Shown here: positions 7,951-14,853 of the stretch, in pieces | Numbering within the stretch: the stretch's first letter is position 1 | How the letters are laid out: every line of letters starts with the position of its first letter | NCBI RefSeq assembly: GCF_000759535.1 | Contig: NZ_CP009455.1 | Coordinates: 310,001 to 374,000, forward strand | Source: Pseudomonas cremoricolorata | GTDB lineage: Bacteria > Pseudomonadota > Gammaproteobacteria > Pseudomonadales > Pseudomonadaceae | Length of the DNA stretch: 64,000 nt | Direction of reading: 5' to 3' | Program-made: the position numbers and the translations under genes | Notes under the pieces: model-generated | Databases searched by the model: none | The model's input: only the letters and a program-made list of their open reading frames with translations | Told to the model about the DNA's origin: nothing

Positions 7951-8529
7951 TCAGGCAGGTTGCGCTTGCGCAGCGAACGCCTGCAACTGCGGGTAGAAGC
8001 GGCGAAAGTCTTCCAGCAGCGGCTCATACAGCGCCTCGACCTCAGCCATGACGCCGCGCAGCCCTTCGGGCCGCGACAGGCGTCGGGCGATGCCGTCGTA
8101 CACCTCCTCGAGCACAGCGAAATCGGCATAGCTGCCCAGCCAGTCGTCCGCCGCCATGAACGGTGCCATGCGCGCCAGACGCTCCGGCAAGGCCGGCTCG
8201 GCGAGCAGCACACGGTAGAAGCGTTGGGTGAAGTCGGCCAGCGGCGCATCGGCATAGTCGCGCCAGTGACGGGCCAGGCAATGATCGAAAAAAACGTCGA
8301 GGGCAATGCCGGCAAAGCGCCGACGCTCACGGGGAAAGCGCGCCAGCGCGGTCAGCACCCGCGGGTGCTGGTCGGTGAAGCTGTCGATGCGCCGATGCAG
8401 GCGAATGGCCGCCTCGACGGCAGGCGGGAACCGCCCTTCCAGACTGCCCTTGACGAAGTCGCCATACAGGCTGCCGAGCAGTTGCTGGGGCTGATCGCCG
8501 CCCAGATGTAGGTGAGCCAGATAATTCAT
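7951..8529 (-). CDS. acpH: Acyl carrier protein phosphodiesterase AcpH
   Basis: A 192-residue AcpH-type hydrolase of the HD superfamily. It removes the 4'-phosphopantetheine group from holo-ACP. Characteristic features are the start MNYLAHLHLGG, GSLYGDFVKG, RLHRRIDSFTDQHP and DVFFDHCLARHW, with the His/Asp metal-site residues. The ATG at 8529 is chosen because family members begin MNYLAHL; the frame stays open upstream to 8994 but that part overlaps the divergent ArsR gene. It is convergent with olsA, 6 bases away. Confidence 0.9.
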   Translation of the reverse strand: MNYLAHLHLGGDQPQQLLGSLYGDFVKGSLEGRFPPAVEAAIRLHRRIDSFTDQHPRVLTALARFPRERRRFAGIALDVFFDHCLARHWRDYADAPLADFTQRFYRVLLAEPALPERLARMAPFMAADDWLGSYADFAVLEEVYDGIARRLSRPEGLRGVMAEVEALYEPLLEDFRRFYPQLQAFAAQAQPA

Positions 8530-8550
8530 GCGGGCGAGTCTAGCACGCGT

Positions 8551-8650
8551 ATCGTTATAACCCGATATAGCGAAATTAACTGAACCTAGCGCCATACGGT
8601 CTTTCCATATCGGAAACCAACGATCTATATTTCGTTCTAACCCGATATTC
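8551..8650. promoter_or_regulatory. Repeat-rich control region of arsR-xenB
   Basis: This AT-rich gap between acpH and the ArsR gene carries three copies of CCGATAT: 8562-8568 (+), 8607-8613 (reverse) and 8642-8648 (+). It also has the inverted repeats TTTCC-N5-GGAAA (8602-8616) and AACGA-N8-TCGTT (8619-8636). AACCCGATAT occurs as a direct repeat. Such symmetrical AT-rich sites are what ArsR-type dimers bind, so this is a plausible autoregulatory operator also controlling the ene-reductase. Confidence 0.5.
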
Positions 8651-8670
8651 AGCCATGCGTTGCCAAGCCC

Positions 8671-8973
8671 ATGCCCCTCGACCTCGACGAAATCATCAAA
8701 GCCCTGTCTCACCCCGTGCGCCGCGACATCCTGCACTGGCTCAAAGACCCTGCCGTGGAGTTTCCCGACCAGTACCATAGCACCGAGCACGGGGTCTGCG
8801 CCGGGCAGATCGACCAGCGCTGCGGGCTGTCGCAGTCGACCGTCTCGGCGCATCTGGCGACCTTGCAACGCGCCGGCCTGGTGAGCAGCCAGAAGATCGG
8901 CCAATGGCACTTTTTCCAACGCAACGAAGCCACCATCCAGGCCTTCCTCACGCAGATGAGCGAAGAGCTGTGA
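8671..8973 (+). CDS. ArsR-family transcriptional regulator
   Basis: A 100-residue winged-helix protein. The HTH is evident as KALSHPVRRDILHWL, followed by CGLSQSTVSAHLATLQRAGLV and a wing at KIGQWHFFQRN. The single Cys pairs used by metal-sensing ArsR proteins are not arranged as in ArsR (ELCVC), so the effector is probably organic or redox-related rather than arsenite. It lies 37 bases upstream of a flavin ene-reductase on the same strand and most likely represses itself and that gene through the repeats just upstream. Confidence 0.88.
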   Translation: MPLDLDEIIKALSHPVRRDILHWLKDPAVEFPDQYHSTEHGVCAGQIDQRCGLSQSTVSAHLATLQRAGLVSSQKIGQWHFFQRNEATIQAFLTQMSEEL

Positions 8974-9010
8974 CGGTATTCCTCCTCGACTCACCCCTTA
9001 AGGTAACCCT

Positions 9011-10060
9011 ATGACCACGCTGTTCGATCCAATCACCCTGGGCGACCTCGAGCTGCCCAACCGCATCATCATGGCCCCGCTGACCCGCTGCCGCGCCGAT
9101 GAAGGCCGCGTGCCCAACGCGCTGATGGCCGAGTACTACGTGCAACGCGCCAGCGCCGGGCTGATTCTCAGCGAAGCGACCTCGGTGACGCCGATGGGCG
9201 TCGGCTACCCGCAAACCCCAGGCATCTGGAGCAGCGAACAGGTACGCGGCTGGACCAACGTCACCAGCGCCGTACACGCTGCCGGCGGGCGCATAGCCCT
9301 ACAGCTGTGGCACGTGGGGCGCATTTCCCACTCGCTGTACCTGAACGGCGAAGCGCCGGTGGCGCCCAGTGCCATCCAGCCGGCCGGGCATGTCAGCCTG
9401 GTTCGTCCGAAAGTCGACTATCCGACGCCCCGGGCACTGGCCAGCGAAGAAATCGCCGACATCGTCGAGGCCTATCGCGCCGGTGCCGAGAATGCCAAGG
9501 CGGCAGGCTTCGACGGGGTGGAAATCCACGGTGCGAACGGTTATTTGCTCGATCAGTTCCTGCAGAGCAGCACCAACCAGCGCACCGACGCCTATGGCGG
9601 TTCGCTGGAAAACCGCGCGCGCTTGCTGCTGGAAGTGACCGATGCGGTGATCGAAGTGTGGGGCGCCGGGCGTGTCGGCATGCACCTGTCGCCACGCGCT
9701 GACCTGCACGACATGGGTGATGCCAACCTGGCGGAAACCTTCACCTACGTCGCCAGTGAGCTGGGCAAGCGCGGTATCGCCTATATCTGCGCCCGTGAAC
9801 ACGAAGCGGCCGACAGCCTGGCGCCGCGTCTGAAGCAGGCCTTCGGCGGTGTCTACATCGTCAACGAAAGCTTCGACAAGGCCAGTGCCAACGCTGCCAT
9901 CGCCGCCGGCACCGCCGATGCCGTGGCCTTCGGCGTGCCGTTCATCGCCAACCCTGACCTGCCCGCGCGGCTGCGCGACGATGCGCCGCTGAACGAGGCC
10001 GACTCCAACACCTTCTACAGCCACGGTGCGGCGGGTTATATCGATTATCCGCGGCTGTAA
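9011..10060 (+). CDS. xenB: Old yellow enzyme family ene-reductase (XenB-like)
   Basis: A 349-residue FMN-dependent NADPH oxidoreductase. Old-yellow-enzyme marks are MAPLTRCRAD, LQLWHVGRISH, EIHGANGYLLDQFLQ with the substrate-binding His/Asn, and TDAYGGSLENR. The sequence is very close to Pseudomonas xenobiotic reductase B, which reduces activated alkenes, nitroglycerin and nitroaromatics. The real cellular substrates are probably electrophilic alkenes such as maleimides or quinone-like compounds. It follows the ArsR gene at a 37-base gap, indicating an inducible two-gene unit. A NemA name would be equally acceptable. Confidence 0.9.
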   Translation: MTTLFDPITLGDLELPNRIIMAPLTRCRADEGRVPNALMAEYYVQRASAGLILSEATSVTPMGVGYPQTPGIWSSEQVRGWTNVTSAVHAAGGRIALQLWHVGRISHSLYLNGEAPVAPSAIQPAGHVSLVRPKVDYPTPRALASEEIADIVEAYRAGAENAKAAGFDGVEIHGANGYLLDQFLQSSTNQRTDAYGGSLENRARLLLEVTDAVIEVWGAGRVGMHLSPRADLHDMGDANLAETFTYVASELGKRGIAYICAREHEAADSLAPRLKQAFGGVYIVNESFDKASANAAIAAGTADAVAFGVPFIANPDLPARLRDDAPLNEADSNTFYSHGAAGYIDYPRL

Positions 10061-10110
10061 CGAGGGCGGCAGTCCGGCAATGGCGGCAGCCTGAAACGGC
10101 TCCATCGCTG

Positions 10111-10193
10111 CGCCGGCCATTCGCGGGTGAACCTGCTCCTACAATTTTGTCTGTAGGAGCGGCTTTAGCCGCGATGGCCGGCATAGCCGGCCC
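10111..10193. repeat. Inverted pair of REP elements
   Basis: 10111-10142 is an inverted copy ending CTGCTCCTAC, and 10152-10193 is a direct copy starting TGTAGGAGCGGCTTTAGCCG with the GCCGGCATAGCCGGC stem. They are separated by about 9 bases. This matches the P. putida-type REP sequence found between genes, in a BIME-like head-to-head pair. It lies between the ene-reductase and the convergent coiled-coil gene. Confidence 0.85.
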
Positions 10194-10210
10194 CACACCC
10201 CCTCATATTC

Positions 10211-11032
10211 TCAAGGCCGCGCATTGATCTGCTGTTGCAGGTTCTGCACCTGGCTTTGCAGGGTATTGAGGGTGCGGGTGGTCTGTCCGCGGAAGGCGTC
10301 GAATTCCTGCACCGAGGCGCCCGCGGTGTTGGCCGCCGGCGCCTTGTCGGCCTGGCTCTTGAGCACCAGCACGTCCTGTTCCAGGCTTTCGATGGCCGCG
10401 CGCGGATTGTTCTGCTTGAGCGCCGCGACATCGCTGCTCAGGCTCTTGAGCTGCCCTTCGAGTTTGCCGCCATCGAGCTGGCCTGATTTGAGCGCTGCCA
10501 GCTCAGCGTTCACTGCCTTGAGCTGCGCCTGTAGCTGGCCCTGCAACTCAGTGACGGCCTGCTGTTGCTGACGGGTGTCGGCCAGCACCTGCTCCAGGCG
10601 CTTGCCCAGATCACCGGCCTGCCCGGCCACCCCTTGCTGCTGTTTGTCCTGCTCGGCGAGGCTGGCCTGCAACTGACGAATCTGCAGCTTCAACGCCTCG
10701 GAACCGGTGCTCACGCTCGACTCGCTGGCCGCCACCTTGCCACTGATCGCCTGCAACCGCCCTGCGGCTTCTTCACTGATGCGCGCGAACGACTCCTGGG
10801 TGGCCACCAGTTGCTGCTCAAGCAGGGAAATCTGCTGCACGCTCCACCAACCCAACCCGCCCAAGGCGATGAAGGCGGCACCGAGCAAGGCCCACAGCGC
10901 GCCGGTAGACGCCGGTTTGGCGGCGTTCTGCCGGGTGCGGCTGACATGGGCAGGCAGCAGTTCGTCGTCATCGCGGGTACCGGCGCGCAGGGTCGGTACA
11001 TTGTCGAAGTCGTCACGGTCATCGTTGCGCAT
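10211..11032 (-). CDS. Membrane-anchored coiled-coil protein
   Basis: A protein of 273 residues if started at the ATG at 11032; a TTG four codons upstream (11044) is an alternative. The N-terminal 50 residues are charged and cytoplasmic. A single membrane helix follows at about 46-67 (GALWALLGAAFIALGGLGWW). The rest is a long Gln/Leu-rich coiled coil (for example QLVATQESFARISEEAAGRL) with no catalytic motif. The layout resembles small inner-membrane coiled-coil proteins of Pseudomonas sometimes labelled ATPase, but no Walker motif is visible. The function is unknown. It is transcribed toward the REP pair. Confidence 0.75.
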   Translation of the reverse strand: MRNDDRDDFDNVPTLRAGTRDDDELLPAHVSRTRQNAAKPASTGALWALLGAAFIALGGLGWWSVQQISLLEQQLVATQESFARISEEAAGRLQAISGKVAASESSVSTGSEALKLQIRQLQASLAEQDKQQQGVAGQAGDLGKRLEQVLADTRQQQQAVTELQGQLQAQLKAVNAELAALKSGQLDGGKLEGQLKSLSSDVAALKQNNPRAAIESLEQDVLVLKSQADKAPAANTAGASVQEFDAFRGQTTRTLNTLQSQVQNLQQQINARP

Positions 11033-11128
11033 GGGGAAGTTCAACCACGGTAGGAGCTGGGAGGCGAGAGTATAAACCGCTTGCCTGGCCGGCTGATGAA
11101 TGTCTGTCGCAGGCGTTGCCCAGGCGGT

Positions 11129-12124
11129 TCAGGACTGCGGGCGCTGGCCCTGCCACCAGTGGCAGAACTCATCCAGCGCGCTCCACAGGCTCACGCCTGG
11201 ACGGTAGTCGAGCAGTTGCCGGGCGCGGCTGATGTCGAGGGTGAAGTCGCGGCTGAGCGTCTGCACCGCCGTGCGGCTGCTGCGTGGCTGCGGGCGCCCA
11301 GGCCAAAGCAGGCACGCCGCCTCGTTCAGCGCAGCCCAGGTGTAGGCGGCGCTCGTCGAGCGATAGCGGGTGACCTGTGGCATCTGTACCTGGCGCAACG
11401 CGTAGTTGAGTACATCCCACAGCGGCAGCGGCTGGCCGTTGCTGATGTTGTAGGCCTGATTCAGTGCCTGGTCGTCGGCGAACAGCGCGCCGAGCAGCGC
11501 CTCGTTGAGGTTGTGCACGCTGGTGAAATCAGCCTTGTTCAGGCCATTGCCGATGATCGCCAGACGCCCCTTGGCCTGCTGCGCCAGCAAACGCGGCAAC
11601 AGGTGGCGATCCCCGGCGCCAACGACCATTCGCGGACGCAACGCCAGCACCTCCAGACCGAACTCGCCAGCGCCGAAGACCTTTTGCTCGGCCAGGTGTC
11701 GGGTGGCCGCGTAATGGTCGTGGAAGCGCCGCGGCACCTTCTGCTCGGTGATCTCGGTACGCGAGCGACCTGTGAAGTAGATCGACGCCGACGACAGGTG
11801 TACCAGACGCCGCACGTGCTCCTTCAGGCAGCCCTCGACGATGTTCTCGGTGAGCACTACGTTGCCCTGGTAGAAATCCTGATAGCGCCCCCAGGTGCCC
11901 ACCGCACCGGCGCAATGAACGACCGAGTCCATGCCCTGACACAGTCGACGGGCCAGCTCGGCATCGGCCAGATCGCCCGGAATGAACTGCGCGCCACGCT
12001 TGACCAGATGCTCGACCGCCTCGCCACGACGTGCGTTGATTCGCACCTCCAGGCCTTGATCGAGGGCGAAGCGGGCGAAGCGCCCACCAATGAAGCCGCT
12101 CGCGCCCGTGACCAGAATTCGCAT
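11129..12124 (-). CDS. NAD-dependent epimerase/dehydratase (extended SDR)
   Basis: A 331-residue extended short-chain dehydrogenase. The Rossmann motif is at the very start: MRILVTGASGFIGG. The Ser of the active site is in HLSSASIYF. The catalytic Tyr is in DHYAATRHLAE, but the position normally held by Lys (YxxxK) reads Arg. This could be a tolerated change or point to a weakened or altered activity. The sequence resembles 3-beta-hydroxysteroid dehydrogenase/epimerase-type proteins; the substrate is unknown. The ATG at 12124 places the Rossmann motif at residue 1, as is usual; the frame is open slightly further upstream. Confidence 0.85.
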   Translation of the reverse strand: MRILVTGASGFIGGRFARFALDQGLEVRINARRGEAVEHLVKRGAQFIPGDLADAELARRLCQGMDSVVHCAGAVGTWGRYQDFYQGNVVLTENIVEGCLKEHVRRLVHLSSASIYFTGRSRTEITEQKVPRRFHDHYAATRHLAEQKVFGAGEFGLEVLALRPRMVVGAGDRHLLPRLLAQQAKGRLAIIGNGLNKADFTSVHNLNEALLGALFADDQALNQAYNISNGQPLPLWDVLNYALRQVQMPQVTRYRSTSAAYTWAALNEAACLLWPGRPQPRSSRTAVQTLSRDFTLDISRARQLLDYRPGVSLWSALDEFCHWWQGQRPQS

Positions 12125-12173
12125 GTAAGACCCCGCCTTGCCAGATTTCAGATGCAACTGACGCTGCCCGCGT

Positions 12174-13064
12174 CTACCAGGGCACCAGCCAGAGCGAGGC
12201 CGTGCGCCGCAGGTGTTCGGTCAGTTGCGTGAGCAGTTGCCCGCCGTTGCGCCAATGATGCCAGTACAACGGCACGTCCACGGGCGTATCGGCACAGATT
12301 TCCACCAAAGCGCCACTGCGCAACTGCTCACTGGCCTGCAACTCTGGCACCAGGCCCCAGCCCATGCCGGCCTCGAGCATGCGCACGAAGCCCTCGGAAG
12401 ACGGGCACAAGTGATGCAGGAAACCTTCCTCGATGCCCAGCGAAGCGAGGTAGCGGTGCTGCAGGTAATCGTCGGGGCCAAAGACGATACCCGGCGTGCG
12501 TACCAGCCGCTGCAACGCAAAGCCACCGGCAAAATGCCGGGCCATGAACGCCGGGCTGGCCAGCGCACGGTAGCGCATCGCCCCCAGGGCCAGACTGCGC
12601 GCACCGGCTACCGGGCGCTCGCTGCTGCACAGGCATGCCGCCACTTCCCCGCCTTGCATACGCTTGAGGCCGACGTCCTGGTCCTCCACTACCAGATCGA
12701 ACAGCACCTGCTGCTCGGCGCTGAACGGACCTACCGCCTGCGCCCACCAGGTGGCCAGGCTGTCGGCATTCAGGGCGATGCGCAGTCGCTCAGGCAGCCC
12801 CGGCTCATCCAGCGCCGGCACCTGGCGTTGCACATCGCGTTCAAGCAGGCGCACCTGCTGCACGTGGTTGAGCAACTGCCGGCCCACCTCGGTCGGCACC
12901 GGCGGCGTGGCGCGAACCAGCACCGGCTGGCCAACCCGCGCCTCGAGCAGCTTGATGCGCTGCGACACCGCCGATTGCGAGAGCCCCAATACCTGCGCAG
13001 CGCGCTCGAAGCCAGCTTGCTCGATGACCGCAGCCAAGGCCGCGAGCAATTTGTAGTCGAACAT
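12174..13064 (-). CDS. argP: LysR-type regulator ArgP
   Basis: A 296-residue LysR-family activator. The N-terminal HTH reads MFDYKLLAALAAVIEQAGFE then AAQVLGLSQSAVSQRIKLLE, matching ArgP/IciA. The substrate-binding domain fills the rest. ArgP responds to lysine and arginine and activates the exporter gene argO. Here argO lies divergently 130 bases away, the classic arrangement. The ATG at 13064 is chosen from family length; the frame stays open upstream to 13301, but that would overlap argO. Confidence 0.88.
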   Translation of the reverse strand: MFDYKLLAALAAVIEQAGFERAAQVLGLSQSAVSQRIKLLEARVGQPVLVRATPPVPTEVGRQLLNHVQQVRLLERDVQRQVPALDEPGLPERLRIALNADSLATWWAQAVGPFSAEQQVLFDLVVEDQDVGLKRMQGGEVAACLCSSERPVAGARSLALGAMRYRALASPAFMARHFAGGFALQRLVRTPGIVFGPDDYLQHRYLASLGIEEGFLHHLCPSSEGFVRMLEAGMGWGLVPELQASEQLRSGALVEICADTPVDVPLYWHHWRNGGQLLTQLTEHLRRTASLWLVPW

Positions 13065-13193
13065 CGATTTTCCTAATGAGTGATCAGGATTATTTGTTTT
13101 GCTTATACAGGGTCGGTCGTCACACTCGCCAGCATTCTTTCCCTGGCAATCGGCTGCAACCGGCTTGCCCGCCTGACTGGAGACACCCCCGCC

Positions 13194-13793
13194 ATGTGGC
13201 AAAGCTACTTCAACGGCATACTGGTCGCCCTGGGCCTGATCGTCGCCATCGGCGCACAGAACGCCTTCGTCCTTGCGCAAAGCCTGCGCCGTGAACACCA
13301 TCTACCGGTGGCGGTACTGTGCATCGTCTGCGACGCCCTGCTGGTCGCAGCCGGCGTATTCGGTCTGGCCACGGTGCTGGCCAACAGCCCGACCCTGATG
13401 GCGGTGGCACGCTGGGGCGGTGCAGCGTTTCTGCTGTGGTATGGCGTCAAGGCGCTGCGCAGTGCCTGCTCGACGCAAAGCCTGCAACGCCAACAGGGCC
13501 AGGGCACGCGCTCACGCCGCGCGGTACTGCTCAGTGCCCTGGCGGTCACGCTGCTCAACCCCCACGTGTACCTCGACACGGTGCTGCTGATCGGTTCGCT
13601 CGGCGCGCAGCAGCCCATGCCCGGCGCCTACGTGGCCGGCGCCGCCAGTGCCTCGCTGCTGTGGTTCTCGACCCTGGCGCTGGGCGCGGCGTGGCTGGCG
13701 CCGTGGTTGGCGCGCCCGGCGACCTGGCGCCTGCTCGATCTGATGGTGGCGCTGATGATGTTTGCGGTGGCAGCGCAATTGATCGTCAACTGA
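13194..13793 (+). CDS. argO: LysE/ArgO family amino acid exporter
   Basis: A 199-residue membrane protein with about six hydrophobic helices. The LysE-family signature GLIVAIGAQNAFVLAQSLRR is near the N-terminus and ALAVTLLNPHVYLDT in the middle. The exporter expels basic amino acids (arginine, lysine or toxic analogues) across the inner membrane. The ATG at 13194 has a GGAG-type site about 10 bases upstream; an upstream in-frame start at 13080 would extend into the control region and is not favoured. It is divergent from argP, its probable activator. Confidence 0.88.
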   Translation: MWQSYFNGILVALGLIVAIGAQNAFVLAQSLRREHHLPVAVLCIVCDALLVAAGVFGLATVLANSPTLMAVARWGGAAFLLWYGVKALRSACSTQSLQRQQGQGTRSRRAVLLSALAVTLLNPHVYLDTVLLIGSLGAQQPMPGAYVAGAASASLLWFSTLALGAAWLAPWLARPATWRLLDLMVALMMFAVAAQLIVN

Positions 13794-13852
13794 GCGCCAC
13801 CGGTCGTGGTCAGGCAAGTGCCTGGGAACCTCTAATCCCTATACTTGTTGCG

Positions 13853-13881
13853 TGGTTAAGCGTAGGGGCCGGTGCTATGAT
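13853..13881 (+). promoter_or_regulatory. Possible sodB promoter
   Basis: TATGAT at 13876-13881 is a good -10 match and TGGTTA at 13853-13858 a moderate -35, with a 17-base spacer. It lies about 105 bases before the sodB start codon. No Fur-box-like sequence was seen in the leader. Confidence 0.35.
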
Positions 13882-13985
13882 CGGCCTCTTGCGTCGCAAA
13901 GGGTAAAGACCCACCGACGCGATCGGGCCGCCCGTGATCGGCCTTGCGTACACCGCAACCCAGACCTGTATGAGGAGAATCAACC

Positions 13986-14582
13986 ATGGCTTTTGAATTG
14001 CCGCCGCTGCCTTACGCCCACGATGCGCTGGCACCGCACATCTCCAAGGAAACCCTGGAGTTCCACCACGACAAACACCACAACACCTATGTCGTGAACC
14101 TGAACAACCTGATCCCGGGCACCGAATTCGAAGGCAAGACCCTCGAAGAAATCATCAAGACCTCCTCGGGCGGCGTGTTCAACAACGCCGCGCAGATCTG
14201 GAACCACTCCTTCTACTGGGAATGCCTGTCGCCAAACGGCGGCGGCGAGCCGACCGGTGCCCTGGCCGAGGCCATCAACGCAGCCTTCGGCTCGTTCGCC
14301 AAGTTCAAGGAAGAGTTCACCAAGACCAGCGTCGGCACCTTCGGCTCCGGCTGGGGCTGGCTGGTGAAGAAGGCTGACGGTTCCCTGGCCCTGGCCAGCA
14401 CCATCGGCGCCGGCTGCCCACTGACCGCAGGCGACACCCCGCTGCTCACCTGCGACGTCTGGGAACACGCCTACTACATCGACTACCGCAACGTGCGTCC
14501 GAAATACGTCGAGGCGTTCTGGAACGTGGTCAACTGGGACTTCGTTGCCCAGCAGTTCGAAGGCACCCCGTTCAAGGCCTGA
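13986..14582 (+). CDS. sodB: Superoxide dismutase [Fe] SodB
   Basis: A 198-residue iron superoxide dismutase that turns superoxide into hydrogen peroxide and oxygen in the cytoplasm. Metal-site signatures are [13 protein letters not shown] (His27 region), [12 protein letters not shown] and [13 protein letters not shown] with the Asp and His ligands. FeSOD-like features include the [11 protein letters not shown] motif and 198-residue length. The start has a strong AGGAGA ribosome site at about 13973. A hairpin terminator follows directly. A second, Mn-type SOD is encoded at 46.8 kb, so the organism can switch metal cofactor. Confidence 0.95.
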   Translation: MAFELPPLPYAHDALAPHISKETLEFHHDKHHNTYVVNLNNLIPGTEFEGKTLEEIIKTSSGGVFNNAAQIWNHSFYWECLSPNGGGEPTGALAEAINAAFGSFAKFKEEFTKTSVGTFGSGWGWLVKKADGSLALASTIGAGCPLTAGDTPLLTCDVWEHAYYIDYRNVRPKYVEAFWNVVNWDFVAQQFEGTPFKA

Positions 14583-14606
14583 TCATCTCAGCCGCCTTGC
14601 ACATGA

Positions 14607-14632
14607 AACCCGGCCAGCGCCGGGTTTTTTTT
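14607..14632 (+). terminator. Rho-independent terminator after sodB
   Basis: The stem AACCCGGC (14607-14614) pairs with GCCGGGTT (14619-14626) across a CAGC loop and runs into a T tract. It lies 25 bases after the sodB stop. Confidence 0.9.
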
Positions 14633-14853
14633 CGCCCATGGCCGGAGACCGGCAAGTTGCCGACTGACGGGACGCCACTACGCTATAAGCGTCGAGCGAC
14701 AGTGAAGACGCATTCAAGTACCCCCGCCGCCCTACCGATACAGTGCGGTAGATCGGCCAAGGATCACTGGAACGGGCATGGCATCTGGCCAATAGTGCAT
14801 TGCCCAGGTTGCTGGCAGAATGCTGCCGGGCGTATGGATTAAGGAAACCCTCT

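Noticed and set aside
8530..8994. Upstream extension of acpH
   Set aside because: The AcpH family starts with MNYLAHL at 8529; the extension overlaps the divergent ArsR gene and its operator.
13065..13301. Upstream extension of argP
   Set aside because: It would overlap argO and add residues without homology before the standard LysR start MFDYKLLAAL.
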